In this document: positions 1-7,013 of the stretch, one piece after another
Numbering within the stretch: position 1 is the stretch's first letter
Layout: each line of letters opens with the position of its first letter
Assembly (NCBI GenBank): GCA_041671025.1
Contig: JBAZCI010000027.1
Coordinates: 1-18,370, forward strand
Origin: JBAZCI01 sp041671025
GTDB taxonomy: Bacteria > Patescibacteriota > Patescibacteriia > UBA10025
Reading direction: 5' to 3'
DNA length: 18,370 nucleotides
Made by a program: the position numbers and the translations under genes
Notes under the pieces: model-generated
What the model was told of the DNA's origin: nothing
The model's database searches: none
Seen by the model: only the letters and a program-made list of their open reading frames with translations

Positions 1-1
1 A

Positions 2-454
2 CTTCGTCGCCAAATTGGGGTGGTATTTCAGGACTTCAAGCTTCTGCCCCATAAAACGTTGTTTGAAAATGTCGCTTTTGCTCTTGAGGTTGCGGGAGCT
101 TCCAAAAAAAAGATTCAATCAATGGTCCCGCAGGTGCTCAAAATTGTCGGCCTGGAAAAAAAGATGAATCGTTTTCCGCGCCATGTATCGGGAGGGGAGC
201 AGCAGCGTGCAGTCATTGCGCGTGCTCTTGTGCACCGGCCTAAAATTTTACTTGCCGATGAACCGACGGGGAATCTTGACGCGATAAATGCGCATGATAT
301 TATCGACCTTCTCCGTAAGATAAATGAATTTGGGACAACCGTCGTACTGGTAACACATAACCGTGAGGTGGTGAATATGCTCCAAAAGCGCGTTGTGACA
401 CTGGATCAGGGTATGATTATTTCAGATCAACAAGCCGGCAGATATATCCTTTAA
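2..454 (+). CDS. ftsE: Cell division ATP-binding protein FtsE (5'-truncated)
   Basis: This is the ATPase subunit of the FtsEX ABC-type complex, which couples division to peptidoglycan hydrolase activation at the septum. The frame is open from base 2, before the first internal Met/Val, and reads LRRQIGVVFQDFKLLP, the FtsE Q-loop region. The Walker A part and the true start therefore lie upstream of the window. Visible motifs are the ABC signature VSGGEQQRAVIARAL, Walker B ILLADEPTGNLD and the H-loop VTHN. The stop is 7 nt before ftsX, so the two are translationally linked, as is usual for this pair. Identity is secure; only the N-terminal third is missing. Confidence 0.95.
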   Translation, partial: LRRQIGVVFQDFKLLPHKTLFENVAFALEVAGASKKKIQSMVPQVLKIVGLEKKMNRFPRHVSGGEQQRAVIARALVHRPKILLADEPTGNLDAINAHDIIDLLRKINEFGTTVVLVTHNREVVNMLQKRVVTLDQGMIISDQQAGRYIL

Positions 455-461
455 AATCGTT

Positions 462-1379
462 ATGATCTTCTTAACTATCTATCGCGCTCTCCGATTTGCA
501 CTCCAAGGATTTTGGAGGAATATTTGGCTCTCAGTTGTTACCATAATAATTTTGGTGTTAACTCTTTTGTCGGTGAGTATGGTGGGCGGTATTAATATCA
601 TCGGTCGCGAGGTAGTGAAGTCGGTTGAGAGCAAAGTGGATGTTTCGGTATACTTTTTTCCTTCCGTTGACGAAGCAGACGTTCAGAATATACAGTACCG
701 GCTTGAAACGCTCGGCAGTGTAGCGTCGGTTCAGTATATTTCAAAAGATGACGCGCTCGAGCAATTTCGAACCCGTCATCAGGACGATGAGGATATTATT
801 AATTCTCTCGACGAGCTTAAAGACAACCCGTTGGGAGCAACACTCGTTGTTAAAGCAAAAAAAGTATCAGATTACCCGTTGATTCTGCAGGTATTAGATG
901 ATCCTGAATACACGGAACTGGTACAGAATCGAAACTTTGACGACAATGAACGGATTGTGACCCGGTTGTCAGATATTTCATCACGGATGCAAAAAGGGGG
1001 ACTGGCGGTCAGTGCCGTATTTGTCATTATCAGCATACTGATCATATTTAATACGATCCGGATTACTATTTATACGCATCGTGAAGAAATTGGGATCATG
1101 AAACTTGTCGGGGCGTCCAACTGGTTCGTACGATTTCCCTTCTTGCTTGAAAGTCTGCTCTACGGCCTGATTGCCGTCGTTATTACGATGTTAGTTCTTT
1201 TGCCACTTGTCAGCTTTCTCTCACCGTATGTACAGTCGTTGTTTGAAGGATATACGTTTGATCTTTCTACATACTTTTCAGAAAATATCCTCATCATTTT
1301 TGCCGCTCAAATTGCGTTGGCAACGGTACTCAGTGTCGTAAGTTCCGCCGTAGCTGTTGGTAAGTATCTCCGCGTTTAG
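462..1379 (+). CDS. ftsX: Cell division protein FtsX, membrane subunit of FtsEX
   Basis: FtsX is the permease-like partner of FtsE. It passes the ATPase state to an extracytoplasmic peptidoglycan hydrolase rather than transporting a substrate. The 305-residue product has the family layout: a first membrane helix at about residues 20-45, a large extracytoplasmic domain at about 46-180, and three C-terminal helices at about 183-205, 225-250 and 273-298. The segment after helix 2 (THREEIGIMKLVGAS) is the conserved FtsX/MacB cytoplasmic loop. It begins 7 nt after ftsE. No strong Shine-Dalgarno precedes the ATG. No clear terminator follows before the tRNA gene, so the tRNA could be co-transcribed. 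Confidence 0.95.
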   Translation: MIFLTIYRALRFALQGFWRNIWLSVVTIIILVLTLLSVSMVGGINIIGREVVKSVESKVDVSVYFFPSVDEADVQNIQYRLETLGSVASVQYISKDDALEQFRTRHQDDEDIINSLDELKDNPLGATLVVKAKKVSDYPLILQVLDDPEYTELVQNRNFDDNERIVTRLSDISSRMQKGGLAVSAVFVIISILIIFNTIRITIYTHREEIGIMKLVGASNWFVRFPFLLESLLYGLIAVVITMLVLLPLVSFLSPYVQSLFEGYTFDLSTYFSENILIIFAAQIALATVLSVVSSAVAVGKYLRV

Positions 1380-1467
1380 TCAGCTTTACACGCATGCGGG
1401 AATAGGATAAGGTGTTGTCGAGCCCGTTTTTGTATAAGAAAATACCGGGTAAGTTGGATAGCTGTCC

Positions 1468-1538
1468 TCCGGGATCGTCTAATGGTAGGACACAGGCCTT
1501 TGAAGCCTGGTATCTTGGTTCGAGTCCAAGTCCCGGAG
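1468..1538 (+). tRNA. tRNA-Gln (anticodon UUG)
   Basis: A full cloverleaf can be folded by eye. The acceptor stem TCCGGGA (1468-1474) pairs with TCCCGGA (1531-1537). The D stem is GTC/GAC around TAATGGTAG. The anticodon stem CAGGC/GCCTG encloses loop CTTTGAA with anticodon TTG at 1500-1502. The T arm is CTTGG-TTCGAGT-CCAAG. The anticodon UUG reads CAA and CAG (Gln), and the discriminator base G1538 fits tRNA-Gln. CCA is not encoded (GTT follows), so it must be added by a nucleotidyltransferase. Confidence 0.96.
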
Positions 1539-1542
1539 GTTA

Positions 1543-1578
1543 GCACAGAAACCGTCTTCATTAAGGCGGTTTTTGTGC
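1543..1578 (+). terminator. Probable Rho-independent terminator after tRNA-Gln
   Basis: GCACAGAAACCGTC pairs with GGCGGTTTTTGTGC across loop TTCATTAA, with two G-U wobbles, 5 nt after the tRNA. The 3' arm contains the T-run, so the core hairpin ACCGTC/GGCGGT followed by T's works as an intrinsic terminator. Confidence 0.7.
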
Positions 1579-1696
1579 GTAAGGTTAGCGAAATATTCAA
1601 CCTCGAGAATGAGTCAATGCGCCATAGGTAGTATGGAAAATGAGCAGATTATTAAATCTAATGGAATTTTTTTAAACTTAACGTATAAATGTGGCG

Positions 1697-1726
1697 TTGG
1701 ATGATTTGAGTAAAATAGTTTATACT
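1697..1726 (+). promoter_or_regulatory. Candidate sigma70 promoter for the membrane protein/EEP pair
   Basis: TTGGAT (1697-1702) and TATACT (1721-1726) are separated by 18 nt. The predicted start at about 1733 lies some 10 nt before ATG 1744, which gives an almost leaderless message. Confidence 0.5.
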
Positions 1727-1743
1727 GTTTGTATTGCAAACGT

Positions 1744-2166
1744 ATGAACACAAAGACTGATTTACTATTCGCCATGCCAAAAACGCACAGCAGGGGAGTG
1801 CGGCTCACTTTTTTTTGGGTAGGAATTCTCGCTACATTTTCATACCGGGCGATTATTTTTTTCAGTGAAGCAAATCCAACATTGCTCAAGCTCTCTTGGT
1901 ATGTAGGGACAATTGGATTCATCGTGTACTTCATTCACCGGTATCAGATTTCATCTCGTAGAGCGAAGTTAATCGAACATTTTCGCCTAGTAGAAAAAGT
2001 GCCCTCATTGCAGGAGCTCACAGGTGATGAGCGTAACGCGCTCTCATATATTTTTACGACTCTGCGATCAACGCGGGAAAAATGGAATTACATTTTCATC
2101 TTTAGCATGTCGGCGATTGCGTTAATTGCCGGCGTGCTGATAGACATCGTCCATATAGGCGAGTAA
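1744..2166 (+). CDS. Small two-pass membrane protein, function unknown
   Basis: Taking ATG 1744, the product is 140 residues. The open frame extends back to TTG 1729, but that would fall upstream of or at the predicted transcription start. It has hydrophobic stretches at about residues 22-35 and 45-62 and another at about 114-136. A charged central region (about 63-108) contains a short motif near residue 86 (LTGDERNALSYIF). No catalytic signature is visible and I do not recognise a named family. The stop is 5 nt before the next gene, a predicted EEP-fold hydrolase, so the two are almost certainly co-transcribed. Alternative start: ATG 1774. Confidence 0.7.
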   Translation: MNTKTDLLFAMPKTHSRGVRLTFFWVGILATFSYRAIIFFSEANPTLLKLSWYVGTIGFIVYFIHRYQISSRRAKLIEHFRLVEKVPSLQELTGDERNALSYIFTTLRSTREKWNYIFIFSMSAIALIAGVLIDIVHIGE

Positions 2167-2171
2167 CGGGT

Positions 2172-2930
2172 ATGCTTATCAAGGTTATCACCCTTAACAT
2201 GTGGTTTGATGGTCCGCTTTTGGATTCGGCAATTGCGTTTCTTATTAAAGAAAATCCCGATATTCTGTTTACTCAGGAAGTCTATTATTCTGACGATCTG
2301 GCACTGGAGCCTCGATTGCGCTCTTTTTCCCAGCTAAAAAAAGCCTTGCCACAGTATGACTCTTTTTTTAGTCCCGCATTTGGCCATGTACTCCCTCAGG
2401 GTGTAGTGCCCATGGGTAATGCGATCTTTGCACGGTATCCTTTGGAACACCGCGAAACGTTTTTTTATGACGTTCACTATCACGATAAGTTTGTCATTCA
2501 ACCTGAAAATTACGAATTTGTACCGCGAAATTTACAGCATGCTTCCGTTACGGTGAATTCAGATAGAGTACATCTTTTTAATACTCACGGTATTTGGGGC
2601 AAAGATGGCGGCAACACCCCGCGTCGTACCGCGATGGGTAAGACGGTTGCTGAACAGGTAGCATTGCATGAGCGTGTCATACTTGGAGGAGACTTCAATA
2701 TGGATCCGGATACGGAGGCGATTAAGCTCATTGAAAAACATGTTCAACCTGTATTTCCTTTGGAACATTTAAAAACGACATTTAATGTAAAAAGGAAAAC
2801 TCAGCCCGGATATTCGACAGCGGTTTCAGATATGCTTTTTACGACTACAAATATCCGCCATATTGAAAAAACATGCCCGCAGGTTGATATTTCGGACCAT
2901 TTGCCGCTTATTGCTGTTTTTGAGATGTAG
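2172..2930 (+). CDS. Endonuclease/exonuclease/phosphatase (EEP) family hydrolase
   Basis: A metal-dependent phosphoesterase of the EEP superfamily (DNase I, exonuclease III and sphingomyelinase-like fold). The catalytic motifs appear in order: TLNMW with Asn9; TQEV with metal-binding Glu36; NTHGIWG with a His; GGDFNMDP with Asp and Asn; and the C-terminal SDHLPL with Asp242 and His243. No signal peptide is present, so it is probably cytoplasmic. Length (252 residues) is normal for the family. The substrate cannot be told from sequence: nucleic acid, phospholipid headgroup and inositol phosphate are all possible. It is the second gene of a pair with the small membrane protein 5 nt upstream. 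No terminator is obvious before the next promoter. Confidence 0.85.
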   Translation: MLIKVITLNMWFDGPLLDSAIAFLIKENPDILFTQEVYYSDDLALEPRLRSFSQLKKALPQYDSFFSPAFGHVLPQGVVPMGNAIFARYPLEHRETFFYDVHYHDKFVIQPENYEFVPRNLQHASVTVNSDRVHLFNTHGIWGKDGGNTPRRTAMGKTVAEQVALHERVILGGDFNMDPDTEAIKLIEKHVQPVFPLEHLKTTFNVKRKTQPGYSTAVSDMLFTTTNIRHIEKTCPQVDISDHLPLIAVFEM

Positions 2931-2985
2931 AAACACGCGTCTACACCTCTATACCGTGGTCCAAAGGCTACCCGAAGACTGACTA

Positions 2986-3014
2986 TTGACATTGCGGTCG
3001 ATATGGCGTATACT
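2986..3014 (+). promoter_or_regulatory. Near-consensus sigma70 promoter for the RRM gene
   Basis: TTGACA (2986-2991), a 17-nt spacer and TATACT (3009-3014) make one of the strongest sigma70-type promoters in the window. Transcription should begin near 3021, about 148 nt before the RRM start codon. Confidence 0.8.
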
Positions 3015-3020
3015 GGGGAA

Positions 3021-3168
3021 TGTAAGTTTCTCAGCCTTTTTTCTTTGGTTAATATCAGTAAAGAAACTAGGTATAGTGCCATAGAACCGCGGAGTTTATC
3101 AGCGGGAAAAGAATGGATGAGAAAGGTCGCCTTACATTCATTATTCATCATGATATCAACGCGAGTTT
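3021..3168 (+). promoter_or_regulatory. Long 5' leader of the RRM gene, possibly regulatory
   Basis: About 148 nt separate the predicted transcription start from ATG 3169. Two pairings compete for the same bases: GTTTCT (3026-3031) with AGAAAC (3062-3067), and TTTCTTT (3040-3046) with AAAGAAA (3060-3066). A short CCGC/GCGG hairpin follows (3078-3095). No Shine-Dalgarno precedes the ATG. By analogy with cold-shock and RNA-binding protein leaders it may respond to temperature or to its own product (inference). Confidence 0.45.
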
Positions 3169-3474
3169 ATGGCAAAAAAGCTATACATTGGCGGATTATC
3201 CTACAACACCACAGAAGATGGCCTGAAAGATGCATTTCTTCAGGCAGGTAATGTAGAATCCGCTTCAATCATCGTTGATCGAATGACGGGCCGATCCCGA
3301 GGTTTCGGTTTCATTGAGATGGCTAGCGATGCGGAAGCAGAGAAAGCTATCGAAATGTGGAACGGAAAAGAACTCGACGGTCGTCGTCTGACGGTCAATG
3401 AAGCGCGCCCTATGGAGAAGCGCGCCCCTCGAGCCGGCGGTTTCAACCGTGGCGGCGGGCAGGGAAATTGGTAA
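3169..3474 (+). CDS. RRM-domain RNA-binding protein with Gly/Arg-rich tail
   Basis: The 101-residue product is a single RNA recognition motif like the small Rbp proteins of cyanobacteria and many CPR bacteria. RNP2 is LYIGGL (residues 5-10) and RNP1 is RGFGFIEM (44-51), with the aromatic residues that stack on RNA bases. The domain fills residues 3-80. A basic Gly/Arg-rich tail follows from about 83. The likely role is single-stranded RNA binding or RNA chaperone activity, often cold-induced in relatives. It is monocistronic, between a strong promoter with a long leader and a terminator. It lacks a clear Shine-Dalgarno, and the start is set by the conserved MAKKLYIGGL. Confidence 0.93.
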   Translation: MAKKLYIGGLSYNTTEDGLKDAFLQAGNVESASIIVDRMTGRSRGFGFIEMASDAEAEKAIEMWNGKELDGRRLTVNEARPMEKRAPRAGGFNRGGGQGNW

Positions 3475-3490
3475 TTTCCAACATCTACTA

Positions 3491-3529
3491 AACAGAGCAT
3501 CCCGGGTAATACCGGGGTGTTTTGTTTTG
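3491..3529 (+). terminator. Rho-independent terminator of the RRM gene
   Basis: CATCCCGG (3499-3506) pairs with CCGGGGTG (3512-3519) across a short loop, with one G-U pair and flanking A/T pairs. TTTTGTTTTG follows, and the hairpin sits 25 nt after the stop codon. Confidence 0.85.
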
Positions 3530-3541
3530 TACATATCGCGA

Positions 3542-3571
3542 TTTACCGCCTTCGCTCATATTTGCTATACT
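3542..3571 (+). promoter_or_regulatory. Candidate promoter for the DUF378-like gene
   Basis: TTTACC (3542-3547), an 18-nt spacer and TATACT (3566-3571) lie between the RRM terminator and the next Shine-Dalgarno. Confidence 0.55.
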
Positions 3572-3580
3572 GTATATAAG

Positions 3581-3592
3581 AAAGGGGGTGAT
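3581..3592 (+). promoter_or_regulatory. Strong Shine-Dalgarno that sets the start at ATG 3596
   Basis: AAAGGGGGTGAT matches the complement of the 16S 3' end except for one A-to-G change in the core. It sits 3 nt before ATG 3596, with the core about 7 nt away. It rules out the upstream in-frame ATGs in the same open frame. Confidence 0.8.
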
Positions 3593-3595
3593 TGT

Positions 3596-3823
3596 ATGAA
3601 GATGAACGCACTTGACTGGATAGTAATGATTCTCCTTATCATTGGGGGGCTCAATTGGGGTCTTGTCGGTTTTTTTGATTGGGATCTCGTAGCAGAAATA
3701 TTTGACGCAGGTTCAGTAGCATCCCGGGTAGTATATGCGATCGTTGGGGTTTCAGCGCTCGTATTTATGATTCGCATGTTTATGATGAAATCCGAAAAGC
3801 CGGCAGTTATGCCTCAGCAATAG
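3596..3823 (+). CDS. DUF378-like small two-helix membrane protein
   Basis: A 75-residue protein with two membrane helices (about 6-25 and 42-62) joined by a loop. The conserved N-terminal pattern (LDWIVMILLIIGGLNWGLVG) followed by FDWDLVAEIF is typical of the DUF378/YuzA family. Its function is not known. The reading frame is open far upstream into the RRM gene, but the Shine-Dalgarno and the family N-terminus both fix ATG 3596. The gene stands alone between its own promoter and a perfect terminator. Confidence 0.9.
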   Translation: MKMNALDWIVMILLIIGGLNWGLVGFFDWDLVAEIFDAGSVASRVVYAIVGVSALVFMIRMFMMKSEKPAVMPQQ

Positions 3824-3844
3824 TTTTCATTATCCGATGTAGGG

Positions 3845-3868
3845 ACCCGCTCAGACGAGCGGGTTTTT
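3845..3868 (+). terminator. Perfect Rho-independent terminator
   Basis: ACCCGCTC and GAGCGGGT form an uninterrupted 8-bp stem around loop AGAC, followed directly by a T-run, 22 nt after the DUF378-like stop. Confidence 0.95.
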
Positions 3869-3886
3869 ACTTTGGGAAAAAAAAGG

Positions 3887-3892
3887 TATACT
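3887..3892 (+). promoter_or_regulatory. Candidate -10 element for the VIT1-like gene
   Basis: TATACT lies 20 nt before ATG 3913. No good -35 is visible at 16-18 nt; the region upstream is A-rich. Confidence 0.4.
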
Positions 3893-3912
3893 AAACTCAG
3901 TTATGTATCATT

Positions 3913-4707
3913 ATGCTTATGAATGAACCAATTGATCAGGAGTTGTCAGAATTTTTTGAAAAAAAGAAGAAATTGCTCCGTGAAAAAGGAAACTATTCTT
4001 TTAAAAAACTTGAAGAAGCGTTTCACCAACGGACAAGCGGGAGATATCTCGGAGACGTCATTTTTGGCGCCAATGACGGCCTGGTAACAACTTTTGCCGT
4101 AGTCGCAGGGGCGGCCGGAGCAGGACTGTCAGCAACAGTCATGCTCGTACTTGGTTTTGCTAACTTGGTTGCTGACGGTTTGTCGATGGGCTTGGGGAAT
4201 TACCTAGGAAAGAAGTCAGAGGGCGATTATTCGAAAGGCCAACGACAGAAAGAGGCCTGGGAAATAGAGCATTTGCGCCCTGTCGAAGTGGCTGAAGTCA
4301 GGGGAATTTTTACCAAGTATGGATTTAAAGGAACAGATTTAGAGCGAGCAGTTGATATCGTTACTGCTGACAAAAAGGCATGGATAGATTTCATGATGTT
4401 GGAGGAACTGGGCATTATTGAAGAAGGCGAAAGCGCGCCTGCTCGGCACGGCGTTGCCACTTTTTTTGCATTTGCGCTTTCCGGTTTTGCGCCGCTCATT
4501 CCCTTTGTTCTCGGATTGTCTGTGTCACAGGGGTTGCCGTGGTCGATCATGTTGACTGCGGTCGCTATGTTTACCAGCGGAGCCTTTCGTGCCCGTATTA
4601 CTCCGCGCAGATGGTGGAGGGCCGGTATAGAAATGTTATTGATCGGGACAATAGCTGCCGGTGCTGCATACGTAGTCGGTGCGATACTGGAACCGCTGTT
4701 AAAGTAA
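3913..4707 (+). CDS. VIT1/CCC1 family iron/manganese transporter
   Basis: A 264-residue membrane protein of the VIT1/CCC1 family, which moves Fe2+ or Mn2+ across membranes, usually by proton antiport. The hallmark first-helix motif GANDGLVTTFAVVAG follows a charged N-terminal helix. A second segment carries ADGLSMGLGNYL. A hydrophilic acidic middle domain (about residues 100-180, Glu-rich) corresponds to the metal-collecting domain of the family. Three C-terminal hydrophobic segments follow, at about 185-205, 212-228 and 240-260. ATG 3913 was chosen, with ATG 3919 equally possible; there is no Shine-Dalgarno. The next gene converges, with 51 bp between the stops and no obvious terminator. Confidence 0.9.
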   Translation: MLMNEPIDQELSEFFEKKKKLLREKGNYSFKKLEEAFHQRTSGRYLGDVIFGANDGLVTTFAVVAGAAGAGLSATVMLVLGFANLVADGLSMGLGNYLGKKSEGDYSKGQRQKEAWEIEHLRPVEVAEVRGIFTKYGFKGTDLERAVDIVTADKKAWIDFMMLEELGIIEEGESAPARHGVATFFAFALSGFAPLIPFVLGLSVSQGLPWSIMLTAVAMFTSGAFRARITPRRWWRAGIEMLLIGTIAAGAAYVVGAILEPLLK

Positions 4708-4758
4708 GACAATAGCGGGCGTTACCATTTTCGACCCGTACTATTATTCTCCGGCTCG

Positions 4759-6735
4759 CTAGTAATAGATGACCGGATCATCACAGACTTCTGTGCACAA
4801 CATAACGGTGCCAAGAAGAGATACATCTGAGAGACGATTGATAAGTATTTTATTTGCCGAAATAGTGTATATATTATCACCGATATACAGTGCTCGCTGT
4901 ATCGAGTTGCCGTCGCCATAGTATCTGTATCCGCTTTTTGTGAACAATTCGTCCGAGTCATAGTGCGTTACCTTGCCTTTGAGTGTGAACCCATGAGTAA
5001 GGTCCAGTGAAAATATATACGCGCCTTGGTACGTATATTCACCGTAGGTATTGGGTACTTCGTCACGCGTCTTGGTCTCTTCATCGATTTCTGCAAGCAG
5101 TACCGGCAGGATGAGGAGGTTTTTGTCATAGTCAAACAAAAATGCCTTGTGATCATGCAGAGCATACGAATCAGTTCCGCGGTCTCCGATTGTTGTTTTA
5201 AATAATTCTTTTGGATTGGAGACATCGGTGACATCAAAAAGTGCCAGTTTGAGTCCCTGATACCAGGCAAAATTTCCTTCTTCCGCCGCTATCGTATCTT
5301 TGCCGACTCCAATGACATGATTCTCATCATACGGGTGAAGGTAATCTGAGTAACCGGGAATTTTTAGTTTACCGAGGAGTTCGGGACTTTCCGGATTAGT
5401 CAGGTCGAGAACAAAAAGAGGATCAACTTTTTGGAAGGTCACGAGATACGCTTTGTCGCCGGTAAAACGCGCCGAGTAGATCTTTTCTCCTGGGGCAAGC
5501 TTGTCGATCTGTCCGACCAATTCCTGATGGTCATTAAAAATGTACACGCCGCTTGAAGCTGCGCTTTCATTCGAGCGGGATACCTCGCCGGTTGTTGTTG
5601 CAATGCGAAAAAATGATTTGTGCTCATCCATCGAAAACTGATTCAAAACATGTCCCGGAGCTTCAAGATGACCGGTGTAGGCTATAGCACCGTCATCAAG
5701 CGAGAATGTATGAACGGTTGTTTTTTCATCGGCAGGTGTTTGCAATATATCACCGATGAGGTCCTGCTCGGCGTATTGGGTTGCCGCTATGTAGAGTGTC
5801 TGTTGAGACGAATATACGGCTTCACTTGAACCGAGGATTGTTTCTTTCACAAGTGGTTTTGTCTCATCATCGATATCAAATGAACCGACGGTAATAAACT
5901 GTTGAGGTGTTACATCGGGAAAGTACGCAATATCATCGCACGAGGAAATCGGACTAAACACCGAGGCGGATATTTCCTTACCCGTGTCACGGTAGAGCGG
6001 CAGTAGTGCAGAACTCGTGTTATCGTCGGTATATACACGGTAATCAGGGTATGAGGTAACAACAAAGTAAATTGTTGACTCAATTTTCCTGGAAGTGACG
6101 TATGTTCCTTCAATTTCAACACTTCGTACGAATCTCGGATCTGAAGCGTCGGAAATATCATATGTCACGGCCGTCATAAAACTGTTGCTTTGGTCGGGCG
6201 GCATAATTCGCGCGGTACCGGACTGCTCGGTAAGTACCTGCGGTGTGCCGACGCCCAATACCGTTAAGCGGTCATCGTCAATAAATAGTTCACTTGGAGT
6301 TAATGAGAGGGAGGTCGTGCTCGTGAGTCGTGCTTCAGTTGCGGGATACGCTTTTGAAATCGTAAGATTTCCATGCGAAAGCGCGTACATGTACGTACCA
6401 TCCGTTTTTACGATGTCGGCTTCATCAACGCCTTCAACTTGCACATTAGTGGTTGAATAATCGGGAGTTACAGATTCAGAGGCTGATTGAGACGTAGGGG
6501 AGAGTAAGAAGTCCTTGTAGAGAAAATTCGAATACCCTCTCTCTTGAGTAGTCTGCAAAGCATCTGTAATGGCTTCACATGATGCGTACGTTGTGAGTGA
6601 TTCGTCTTGTCGTCGTGTATCATCAACCCTGCGTACCGAATCAAGAACCCCCTGTGAATAGAGCGTCATAACTCCCATGATAAAAAAAACTATGACCGCG
6701 AAAGGTGCGACAATTGCTGTAGTGGTAGTTTTCAT
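4759..6735 (-). CDS. Membrane-anchored secreted beta-propeller protein
   Basis: This 658-residue protein matches the family of secreted proteins with a C-terminal beta-propeller (Beta_propel type). The family hallmark TNVQVEGVDEADIVKTDG is at about residues 95-113. One uncleaved signal anchor (about 7-29) places the rest outside the cell. The body is a run of four-stranded blades, with recurrent phrases such as DLTNPESPELLGKLKIPG and FDVTDVSNPKELF. C18-type lipobox features are absent; a few scattered Cys could form disulfides. Its biochemical role is unknown. It is monocistronic on the minus strand. A TATACT element (complement of 6762-6767) lies 26 nt upstream, and there is no Shine-Dalgarno. 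Confidence 0.88.
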   Translation of the reverse strand: MKTTTTAIVAPFAVIVFFIMGVMTLYSQGVLDSVRRVDDTRRQDESLTTYASCEAITDALQTTQERGYSNFLYKDFLLSPTSQSASESVTPDYSTTNVQVEGVDEADIVKTDGTYMYALSHGNLTISKAYPATEARLTSTTSLSLTPSELFIDDDRLTVLGVGTPQVLTEQSGTARIMPPDQSNSFMTAVTYDISDASDPRFVRSVEIEGTYVTSRKIESTIYFVVTSYPDYRVYTDDNTSSALLPLYRDTGKEISASVFSPISSCDDIAYFPDVTPQQFITVGSFDIDDETKPLVKETILGSSEAVYSSQQTLYIAATQYAEQDLIGDILQTPADEKTTVHTFSLDDGAIAYTGHLEAPGHVLNQFSMDEHKSFFRIATTTGEVSRSNESAASSGVYIFNDHQELVGQIDKLAPGEKIYSARFTGDKAYLVTFQKVDPLFVLDLTNPESPELLGKLKIPGYSDYLHPYDENHVIGVGKDTIAAEEGNFAWYQGLKLALFDVTDVSNPKELFKTTIGDRGTDSYALHDHKAFLFDYDKNLLILPVLLAEIDEETKTRDEVPNTYGEYTYQGAYIFSLDLTHGFTLKGKVTHYDSDELFTKSGYRYYGDGNSIQRALYIGDNIYTISANKILINRLSDVSLLGTVMLCTEVCDDPVIYY

Positions 6736-6761
6736 ATATATAGAATCAGGTTAGTGCAGTT

Positions 6762-6769
6762 AGTATACT
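6762..6769. promoter_or_regulatory. Palindromic -10 element usable on both strands
   Basis: AGTATACT is self-complementary, so TATACT reads as a -10 on both strands. Leftward it serves the beta-propeller gene. Rightward it points at the structured RNA locus, with TAGAAT (6741-6746) as a weak -35 at 17 nt. Confidence 0.4.
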
Positions 6770-6790
6770 CTTTTTCTTCAAAAGCAGGTA

Positions 6791-6819
6791 TTGACAAATG
6801 CTGGTGGATGAATTAAGCT
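6791..6819 (+). promoter_or_regulatory. Candidate promoter of the short structured transcript
   Basis: A perfect TTGACA (6791-6796) is followed after 17 nt by TAAGCT (6814-6819), which keeps the three most important -10 bases. Bases 6788-6802 match 14917-14931, the -35 region of the other structured locus, at 14 of 15 positions. Confidence 0.5.
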
Positions 6820-6866
6820 CATTCGCAACACCATTGCTATTTGTAAGCTAGGAAGGATCCGGCAGA

Positions 6867-7013
6867 ATGAAACTTTTTCATTTTGGAAAAAGTTTTTCCA
6901 TTCAAGATTGTCTCCACCTCCGTATGGAGATACTTGAATACGCTGGGATATACACCGGGCGAATGTTTTGCAAAGACTGTTTCAGGATCTTCTTTTTTAA
7001 GAAAAAGAAGTAG
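6867..7013 (+). CDS. Possible 48-residue protein with CxxC motif
   Basis: ATG 6867 opens a 48-codon frame ending at TAG 7011-7013. GGAAGGA (6851-6857) lies 9 nt upstream as a good Shine-Dalgarno. The predicted product starts MKLFHFGKSF, has MFCKDC near residues 33-38 and ends in FFFKKKK. Against it, the Phe/Lys tail is encoded exactly by a 9-bp hairpin, and the start codon lies in another stem, so the frame may be incidental to a structured RNA. For it are the Shine-Dalgarno and the fit between stop and terminator. I recognise no family. Confidence 0.35.
   Translation: MKLFHFGKSFSIQDCLHLRMEILEYAGIYTGRMFCKDCFRIFFFKKKK

Noticed and set aside
1396..1435. CGGG/CCCG hairpin plus T's after ftsX
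   Set aside because: Only four base pairs and a very long loop; too weak to call a terminator.
1611..1706. 31-codon frame upstream of the membrane protein gene
   Set aside because: No Shine-Dalgarno, no promoter before it, and its 3' end overlaps the promoter of the next gene.
1614..1934. Minus-strand 106-codon frame opposite the small membrane protein
   Set aside because: Its sequence lacks any domain or helix pattern; the plus-strand frame has membrane helices, a promoter and an operon partner.
3003..3251. 82-codon frame covering the RRM leader and the RRM gene start in another frame
   Set aside because: It begins at the -10 region of the promoter, has no family features, and overlaps a certain gene out of frame.
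3903..3926. 7-codon frame overlapping the VIT1-like start
   Set aside because: An out-of-frame ATG close to the -10; the frame is too short and has no ribosome site, so it is probably chance.
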